From assembly GCA_019313735.1 (NCBI GenBank), contig JAFDAR010000132.1, positions 1-6,336 of the forward strand: a stretch of DNA of 6,336 nt, given 5' to 3'. The position numbers and the translations under genes were made by a program. Source of the stretch: Deltaproteobacteria bacterium. GTDB lineage: Bacteria > Desulfobacterota > Syntrophia > Syntrophales > UBA2210. Below, in pieces: positions 1-4,054 of this stretch. How positions within the stretch are numbered: position 1 is the first letter of the stretch; every line of letters starts with the position of its first letter. A model generated the notes under the pieces. That model was not told the origin of the DNA and did no database searches. It worked only from the letters and a program-made list of their open reading frames with translations.

Positions 1-1
1 A

Positions 2-118
2 AATTACCTTCTCAGGTTGAAGGAAGAAAGATACCTCCTGTCATGGCTGGAAGGAACAAGGGACGAAATGCTCAGGAAAGGAAAGCTGAAGATACTCAAG
101 AAAGGGGAAGACCTCTAA
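2..118 (+). CDS. C-terminal end of a SurA/PpiC-like peptidyl-prolyl isomerase (partial, 5' end outside window)
   Basis: An open frame enters from the left edge and ends at TAA 116-118, giving 38 residues. The tail has the pattern leucine-rich helix, Lys-rich segment, SWLEGTRDE, then KLKIL close to the terminus. This matches the C-terminal strand and helix of SurA-type chaperones, where a Trp, an Arg a few residues later and a final KIL/KIx motif are typical (E. coli SurA ends with a similar Trp-x5-Arg-x6-KIL pattern). Proteins of this family are periplasmic and help outer-membrane or secreted proteins fold. The parvulin domain itself would lie outside the window, so the assignment rests on a short tail. 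The next gene starts 3 nt after the stop, so the two are probably co-transcribed. An alternative is another coiled, Lys-rich C-terminus of unrelated function. Confidence 0.5.
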   Translation, partial: NYLLRLKEERYLLSWLEGTRDEMLRKGKLKILKKGEDL

Positions 119-121
119 CAA

Positions 122-439
122 ATGACTACAAGAAAAATTATTGCCACAATGTTCCTCTGCGCAATGCTTATGGCCCTTTCGCAAACATCCATTGCCGCCG
201 AAAAAACGTATCTCCTGAATGTTTCCGGATGCTGGGGGTGAGCAGGCAGGGCCAGGATAAGTTCTATCCTGAAAAAGACAGAGGGCGTTCTTGATTTCAA
301 ACTGAACTCCACGACATCAACAATCACTGTAAAGTTTGAAGACAGTAAGATAGACTTGGAGAAAATCGTTAAGAAGATCAGAAAGGGAAAGTTTCCGGTA
401 AGGAAGAAAACTGAAGTGACCGTCCCGAAAGTACGTTAA
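122..439 (+). CDS. Candidate secreted selenoprotein: HMA (MerP/Atx1-like) domain with CxxU motif, TGA recoded as Sec
   Basis: The frame from ATG 122 to TAA 437-439 has 105 codons, interrupted only by TGA at 239-241 (codon 40). Residues 1-26 form a signal peptide: MTTRK n-region, hydrophobic core, cleavage near SIAA/EK. Residues 29-95 fit an HMA domain: YLLNVSG strand, loop, helix with ARISSILKKTEGV, strand DFKLN, strand ITVKFE, helix LEKIVKKIRKGKF. Family landmarks (V-x-G, Ile ten residues after the Gly, the GV turn) lie on both sides of the TGA in one frame, so no frameshift is needed. There is no ATG, GTG or TTG between the TGA and residue 79, so the second half cannot be an independent gene. 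The loop reads G-C-W-G-Sec-A-G: Cys37 and Sec40 make a CxxU pair, a common selenoprotein motif, but two residues upstream of the usual CxxC. A stem-loop of SECIS type follows. A purine-rich AGGGGA at 103-108 is a slightly distant ribosome binding site. A role in periplasmic metal binding or thiol redox is likely. The alternative is a pseudogene with one nonsense mutation. Confidence 0.7.
242..271 (+). promoter_or_regulatory. Putative bacterial SECIS element directing Sec insertion at TGA 239-241
   Basis: After TGA 239-241 there is an 11-nt spacer (242-252). A perfect 7-bp stem CAGGATA/TATCCTG (253-259 with 265-271) follows, closing a 5-nt loop AGTTC (260-264). In the E. coli fdhF SECIS the minimal upper stem-loop also sits 11 nt after the UGA. 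Bacterial SECIS searches generally require a G in the first two loop positions, and here G261 is the second, followed by U as in the fdhF loop. The element lies inside the coding sequence, as is normal in bacteria, where SelB with Sec-tRNA binds it. One difference is that the stem shows no bulged U like the one SelB contacts in E. coli. Whether the host has selA, selB, selC and selD cannot be seen here. Confidence 0.62.
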
Positions 440-441
440 AT

Positions 442-460
442 AGGGACAGCGCCCTTTTTT
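442..460 (+). terminator. Probable short rho-independent terminator of the isomerase/selenoprotein unit
   Basis: AGGG 442-445 pairs with CCCT 452-455 across a 6-nt loop and is followed by a run of T ending at 460, directly after the TAA at 437-439. The stem is only 4 bp, though A438-A440 can pair with T457-T459 around one mismatch. The position right after a gene end and the T run support the call. The long-range pairing with the other arm of the palindrome could also contribute. Confidence 0.4.
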
Positions 461-532
461 CGCATATATACGAAAGACTACTGGATATTGCTCTCATCCC
501 CGCCCTTACGAACGGGGATTTCCCGCTGGATT

Positions 533-551
533 AAAAAAGGGCGCTGTCCCT
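533..551 (-). terminator. Probable short rho-independent terminator of the flavoprotein gene (mirror arm)
   Basis: This is the opposite arm of the palindrome read on the minus strand: AGGG 551-548, 6-nt loop, CCCT 541-538, then T to 533. It begins 3 nt after the flavoprotein stop codon. It has the same strengths and weaknesses as the plus-strand arm, so together they would insulate two converging transcripts. Confidence 0.4.
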
Positions 552-553
552 AT

Positions 554-1792
554 TTAACCGGCCGATCTTCCCGCAAGCCAGCCGGTGGAAAACGCGGCTT
601 GGAGATTATAGCCTCCTGTATCGGCGTCTATGTCCATCACCTCACCCGCGAAATAGAGTCCGCTGACAAGACATGACTCCATTGTTCGGGGATCTATCTC
701 CCCTGTATTTATCCCGCCCGCGGTGATGATGGCCTCGGAAATGGGGCGGGTTCCTGTTACTTCCAGGCGAAAGTCCTTGAGCCATGCCCGCAGACGTTCC
801 CTCTCCCGCGCGGTAATCTGGTGACCCCTCCTGTCCGGAGGAATTCCAGTAAGCTCCATACAGACGGGTATCAGTTTGCCGGGCAGCAGGTCTTCGAGCA
901 GCGTTTGAAACTTGCGCTTTCCATGCGCGTCAAGATCGCGCAGAAGCCTTTCATCCAGTTTGCGTTCATCCAGCGCGGGTTTCAAGTCGATAGAGATGAT
1001 CACCCGGCCGCCCAGATTCAACGCGTCCGTTACCATGCCGCTGAGAGAAAGGATGACCGGTCCAGAAAGGCCGAAATGCGTGAAGAGCATCTCTCCGAAC
1101 GCCTCGCCCTGTTTTCTGTCGTCAACCAGGACACTGACGTTTACGTTGCGCATACTGAGGCCCTGCAGGCGCGGCGCCACACCACCTCCGGTCTCCAGGG
1201 GAATCAGCGCGGGGCGCGGGGCCACTATTGAATGTCCTGCCGACCGGGCCAGACGGTACCCATCGCCGGTTGAACCCGTGGCGGGATAAGACACTCCCCC
1301 CGTCGCTATAATAACGGCATCCGCTGGGTATGTCTCTCCACCGGAATCACGCACACCGCAGACCTTGCGCCCTTCGATAAGCAGGCCACCCACGGATACC
1401 TTCCGTCGCACAGCTACGCCCTGCCTTCTCATCCATCCCGTCAGCGCGTCCACCACATCCCGCGCCTGTCCGCTCGCCGGGAATACACGTCCTCCGCGTT
1501 CGACAACAGTGGGGACACCCAGATCCCCAAAGAACGCCACAAGTTCATCATTCGAAAAACGGTGAAAGGCCTGCCGGAGAAAAACCCCGCTGGACCCGAA
1601 GTGCGAGATAATCTCCGGAAGTGAAGCCACATTCGTGAGATTGCACCGCCCCTTGCCCGTGATGCCAAGCTTGCGTCCCGGACGGTGCATCTTCTCAAGC
1701 AGCAGGGTATTTGCACCCAATCCTGCGGCCTGTCCGGAGGCCATCATGCCGGACGCGCCGCCTCCGACTACGACAACATTACGTTTCGCCAT
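554..1792 (-). CDS. HI0933/BaiN-family NAD(P)/FAD-dependent oxidoreductase
   Basis: The 412-residue cytosolic flavoprotein has the usual family length (about 390-420). An N-terminal Rossmann motif VGGGASG (residues 9-15) binds the FAD ADP moiety, and LLEK (31-34) ends the second strand with the ribose-binding acidic residue. GRKLGITGKGRCNLTN (39-54) is the signature of the HI0933 group. ATGGVSYPATGSTGDG (163-178) is the second nucleotide-contact loop. AGGINTGEID (358-367) and GLYFAGEVMDIDADTGGYN (378-396) form the C-terminal FAD-binding part. Members are often annotated as aminoacetone oxidase-like or as BaiN/RdsA-type proteins, but the physiological substrate is generally unproved, so no gene name is given. 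The start codon lies 1 nt after the crotonase stop, with no clear Shine-Dalgarno sequence, which suggests translational coupling. The stop codon lies inside the palindromic element downstream. Confidence 0.9.
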   Translation of the reverse strand: MAKRNVVVVGGGASGMMASGQAAGLGANTLLLEKMHRPGRKLGITGKGRCNLTNVASLPEIISHFGSSGVFLRQAFHRFSNDELVAFFGDLGVPTVVERGGRVFPASGQARDVVDALTGWMRRQGVAVRRKVSVGGLLIEGRKVCGVRDSGGETYPADAVIIATGGVSYPATGSTGDGYRLARSAGHSIVAPRPALIPLETGGGVAPRLQGLSMRNVNVSVLVDDRKQGEAFGEMLFTHFGLSGPVILSLSGMVTDALNLGGRVIISIDLKPALDERKLDERLLRDLDAHGKRKFQTLLEDLLPGKLIPVCMELTGIPPDRRGHQITARERERLRAWLKDFRLEVTGTRPISEAIITAGGINTGEIDPRTMESCLVSGLYFAGEVMDIDADTGGYNLQAAFSTGWLAGRSAG

Positions 1793-1793
1793 C

Positions 1794-2510
1794 TCAGGCC
1801 ATTATATTCAGGGGTTCTATGAACTCCGGATCTTCCTTCTCCATGATTTCAATGATATGCTTGTGCAGCCTCTTCTTATGCTGTCCGAATACTGCCCTCT
1901 TCTTGATGAAAGTCCTCGCGAACGCTATCGCGTCCTCAAGGAGGGCCTCTTCGTTTTCGGATGCCTTCACAACCACGTGACTTTCCTCCAGTTCCTTCGC
2001 TGTCGCTCTCTTCCCGCTGTACACAAGTTCCTCAAGCTTGTAGTACGGGATCGCTTTTTTTATGATAGCGAGCATCGCCGGCAGAAATGGGATGTTTATA
2101 TCCACCTCCGGGAAGCAGAAATATCCCCTGTCCGCCTTCATAAATCTGAAATCACAGGCACAGGCCATGATGGTTCCATCTCCAAAGACATGCCCGTTTA
2201 TGGACGCAATAACAGGCATCGGGAAATACAGGATCCTTGTAAATATCCTGTTCAGGCCATACATGAAATCCTTGATCGCCGCGGTGTCCTTATTATTCAT
2301 GGCGCCCGATATCCATTCAATATCGATGCCCTGAGACCAGTTCTTCTTATCGCTTGAGGTAATAACCACGGATGAGACAGTCTCATCATTCTCAATCTCA
2401 TCAAAGGCGTTCAGGATAGCCCTGTTAAAATCAGGATTGTGCCTGTTCTCGCCGTTGTTCATAGTCATAACCGCAACCGTCCCATCCTTTTTCCACTCTA
2501 CAATCGCCAT
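1794..2510 (-). CDS. Crotonase-superfamily protein, probably enoyl-CoA delta-isomerase-like
   Basis: The 238-residue protein is close to the compact crotonase length. NWSQGIDIEW (57-66) and NGHVFGDG (105-112) take the places of the two oxyanion-hole loops that bind the acyl-CoA thioester, with GDG in place of the usual GGG. CDFRFMKADRGYFCFPEVDI (119-138) is the core strand region. Aligned by eye to rat enoyl-CoA hydratase, the first catalytic Glu (E144, in GGGCE) is Ile114 here, while the second (E164, in QPE) is kept as Glu135. A single Glu at that position is the arrangement of delta3-delta2-enoyl-CoA isomerases, and the DRGF...SELDI-like stretch resembles plant and peroxisomal isomerases. 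It would shift double bonds during degradation of unsaturated acyl-CoAs in the cytosol. A strong GAGGAGG 8 nt upstream fixes the start at 2510. It is co-transcribed with the flavoprotein, although a shared pathway is not evident. Confidence 0.8.
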   Translation of the reverse strand: MAIVEWKKDGTVAVMTMNNGENRHNPDFNRAILNAFDEIENDETVSSVVITSSDKKNWSQGIDIEWISGAMNNKDTAAIKDFMYGLNRIFTRILYFPMPVIASINGHVFGDGTIMACACDFRFMKADRGYFCFPEVDINIPFLPAMLAIIKKAIPYYKLEELVYSGKRATAKELEESHVVVKASENEEALLEDAIAFARTFIKKRAVFGQHKKRLHKHIIEIMEKEDPEFIEPLNIMA

Positions 2511-2518
2511 ACCTGTTT

Positions 2519-2525
2519 CCTCCTC
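2519..2525 (-). promoter_or_regulatory. Strong Shine-Dalgarno site of the crotonase gene
   Basis: GAGGAGG on the minus strand lies 8 nt before ATG 2510-2508. It is the best ribosome binding site in the window and supports this start. Confidence 0.8.
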
Positions 2526-2546
2526 AGCTTGTATTATTTATTACCC

Positions 2547-2568
2547 GCAGATAATAAAATCTATCTGC
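2547..2568. promoter_or_regulatory. Hairpin/operator-like inverted repeat in the leader of the crotonase unit
   Basis: GCAGATA (2547-2553) and TATCTGC (2562-2568) form a perfect 7-bp inverted repeat with an AT-rich 8-nt centre, 37-58 nt upstream of the crotonase start. It could be a dimeric repressor site or an RNA hairpin in the 5' leader. The adjacent AT-rich stretch 2531-2543 contains -10-like sequences, but no convincing -35 box is visible, so the promoter is not assigned. Confidence 0.3.
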
Positions 2569-2578
2569 AGGCATTAGA

Positions 2579-2641
2579 CTCCTGTCTTCTTCTTTGTAGT
2601 TTTTTAGCCTTTCACTCGACCCCTTGAATCCTTGAATCCTT
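2579..2641. repeat. 63-bp direct repeat, copy 1
   Basis: This copy is identical over 63 bp to 2727-2789 (offset 148 bp). It ends with two CCTTGAAT units and is followed by a CTCCCTGaCTCCTGCC tract like the one after copy 2. It is noncoding: frames through it give only Lys/Arg/Gln-rich low-complexity peptide. The sequence style (CTCGACCCCTTGAATCCTT) is that of dispersed intergenic repeats. Confidence 0.85.
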
Positions 2642-2644
2642 AAC

Positions 2645-2730
2645 CTCCCTGACTCCTGCCTCCTGCCTCCTGCCTGCCTCCTGACTCCTGCCTCCTGTCC
2701 CCTGCCTTCTGTCCCCTGCCTTCTGTCTCC
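2645..2730. repeat. Imperfect minisatellite of CTCCTGC/CCCTGCCTTCTGT-type units
   Basis: Degenerate copies of a 7-nt unit (CTCCTGC, with variants CTCCTGA and CTCCTGT) pass into two copies of a 13-nt unit related to CCCCTGCCTTCTGT. One strand is almost pure pyrimidine with G spacers. The minus strand is purine-rich with regularly spaced GG tracts. The tract lies between the two 63-bp repeats and has no coding character. Slippage-driven length variation between strains is likely. Confidence 0.8.
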
Positions 2731-2789
2731 TGTCTTCTTCTTTGTAGTTTTTTAGCCTTTCACTCGACCCCTTGAATCCTTGAATCCTT
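2727..2789. repeat. 63-bp direct repeat, copy 2
   Basis: This is an exact copy of 2579-2641. It continues with one extra CCTTGAAT unit (three in a row, 2770-2793) and then a short CTCCTGCC tract that runs into the channel gene's stop codon at 2820-2822. Together with copy 1 it indicates a tandem duplication of a roughly 148-bp unit. The whole 2511-2819 spacer holds only these repeats and the crotonase leader. Confidence 0.85.
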
Positions 2790-2819
2790 GAATCCTTAAA
2801 CTCCCTGCCTCCTGCCTCC

Positions 2820-4043
2820 TCATTTACCCTGAAGGCTTTTAAAGTCCGCTCCCGTAGGATTCTGGAAGATCCGCAGTTCGAACCGAGGGACAACCGCCAG
2901 TATATGGTCAAAGATATCGGCTTGAGCCTGATCGTTGCTGAACGCGTAGATCTCAATAGGCAGTCCATGATCCGTGGGGGCAAGCTGTCTCACCATAAGG
3001 GTCATCCCCTGGTGTATCTTCGGGTGATTCCGGAGGTACGCGGTAATATAGGCCCTGAATGTGCCGACATTGGTAAGACGACGGCCATTGACAATCTCTG
3101 AGTCATCCACATGGTGTTCAGCATTATACTTGGCCAGTTCCTCCTTTTTTGCGTCGATATATCCGGTAATATGCTGAAACCTGGAAAACCTGTCCAGCAT
3201 CTCTTCCGTGCAGAACATGATGCTCGTCATGTCGATATAAAAGGCGCGCTTTATGCGCCGCCCCCCCGATTCAGTCATTCCCCGCCAGTTCTTAAAGGAA
3301 TCGGAAATCATGGCATAGGTCGGAATAGTAATAATCGTCTGGTCCCAGTTCCGCACCTTTACCGTTGTCAGGGAAATATCGATCACGTCACCATCCGCGC
3401 CATATTTGGGCATCTCGATCCAGTCGCCTATGTTTACCATCTCATTCGCAGATATCTGGATCCCGGCGACAAATCCCAGGATGGAGTCCCTGAAAACAAG
3501 TATCAGCACCGCCGTCATCGCGCCCATACCGCCGATGAAAAAGGCGGGTGATTTCCCGGCAATCATGGAAAGGATGACGATGCCGATAACGATATAGAGG
3601 ACAATCTTTAATGCCTGCGCGATCCCTCGAACGGATGCCTTGTATGGAAGATTGCGGGACCGGGAAATAGCCACAACGACATTGAGCAGCGAATCCGCCA
3701 TTAGTAAACCGGCAATCAGCATATATATCCTGGCGGCACATTGCGCCACTGCCACGACAGGTTCGTGTCCGCCAAAGGCAAGAGGAGCCATGAAATAGAT
3801 GACCAGCGCGGGCGCCAGATGCGAGGCACGCTGGAAGAATTTTTCCCTGATGAGGACATCGTCCCAGTCCGTCCTGGTCTGCCTCACCAGGCGAATGATA
3901 CCCTTCATGACAAATCGCCTTACGACAATATAAATAAGACCGGCAAGCACAAGGATGCCGAAAGCCGCAATGACATCCGCGCAGACCACCGCCATTTTCT
4001 CCCCGAATCCCAGATGTACCAGCTGGCCTGTTATCCATTTCAT
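2820..4043 (-). CDS. ybdG: YbdG-type MscS-family mechanosensitive channel
   Basis: At 407 residues it is close to E. coli YbdG (about 415). Hydrophobic segments lie near 18-41, 76-90, 99-126, 141-162 and 167-197. The last is the pore-lining helix with the Gly/Ala pattern FFIGGMGAMTAVL followed by FRDSILGFVAGIQI, the MscS hallmark. The beta domain follows (VNIGDWIEM at 203-211, VKVRNWDQTIITIPT at 228-242). The C-terminal half has the YbdG-specific features: SGGRRIKRAFYID (259-271), an inserted helical hairpin, NGRRLTNVGTFRAYI (319-333), and MVRQLAP...GLPIEIYAF (350-368) before ADIFDHILAV. In E. coli the relative gives a small osmoprotective conductance in the inner membrane. The ATG lies 9 nt after the polA stop, and its ribosome binding site overlaps that stop. 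The stop codon abuts the repeat-rich spacer, and no clear terminator follows. Confidence 0.88.
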   Translation of the reverse strand: MKWITGQLVHLGFGEKMAVVCADVIAAFGILVLAGLIYIVVRRFVMKGIIRLVRQTRTDWDDVLIREKFFQRASHLAPALVIYFMAPLAFGGHEPVVAVAQCAARIYMLIAGLLMADSLLNVVVAISRSRNLPYKASVRGIAQALKIVLYIVIGIVILSMIAGKSPAFFIGGMGAMTAVLILVFRDSILGFVAGIQISANEMVNIGDWIEMPKYGADGDVIDISLTTVKVRNWDQTIITIPTYAMISDSFKNWRGMTESGGRRIKRAFYIDMTSIMFCTEEMLDRFSRFQHITGYIDAKKEELAKYNAEHHVDDSEIVNGRRLTNVGTFRAYITAYLRNHPKIHQGMTLMVRQLAPTDHGLPIEIYAFSNDQAQADIFDHILAVVPRFELRIFQNPTGADFKSLQGK

Positions 4044-4047
4044 AATC

Positions 4048-4054
4048 TCACCTC
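4048..4054 (-). promoter_or_regulatory. Shine-Dalgarno site of the channel gene, overlapping the polA stop codon
   Basis: GAGGTGA on the minus strand begins within the polA TGA (4055-4053) and ends 4 nt before ATG 4043-4041. The overlap argues for translational coupling and supports this start. Confidence 0.7.

Larger units (their letters stand above)
435..558. repeat. 124-bp palindromic element with 26-bp perfect inverted arms (REP/MITE-like)
   Basis: Arm 435-460 (begins GTTAAATAGGGACAGCG, ends in six T) is the exact reverse complement of arm 533-558. The 72-nt interior holds a second hairpin, ATCCCCG 496-502 with CGGGGAT 513-519, and a near-palindromic CGCATATATACG at 461-472. The arms begin inside the last codons of both neighbouring genes, and each TAAATAG supplies a stop codon. 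Perfect arms around a structured core suggest a small mobile palindromic element such as those moved by REP-associated (Y1) transposases. From memory, similar TAGGGACAG-type ends recur in several deltaproteobacterial-style genomes. No transposase is present, so it would be non-autonomous. Confidence 0.75.

Noticed and set aside
43..294. 83-residue plus-strand open frame overlapping the left-end genes
   Set aside because: It runs out of frame across both the isomerase tail and the HMA gene, shows no domain or signal peptide, and is explained as a shadow of those two genes.
122..439. Reading the HMA gene as a pseudogene broken by a nonsense mutation
   Set aside because: Kept only as the alternative. 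The TGA is the sole defect, it follows a Cys in CxxU spacing, and a correctly placed SECIS-like hairpin follows it. Chance nonsense would not predict these.
821..1289. Plus-strand open frames opposite the flavoprotein gene
   Set aside because: They are antisense to a strongly supported family member and show no domain of their own.
2579..2819. CRISPR array
   Set aside because: There are only two long repeats, and the sequence between them is itself a tandem minisatellite rather than unique spacers. No cas genes are present.
2612..2983. 123-residue minus-strand frame across the repeat spacer
   Set aside because: Half of it is translated minisatellite (Arg/Gln/Glu low complexity) and the rest overlaps the channel gene out of frame.
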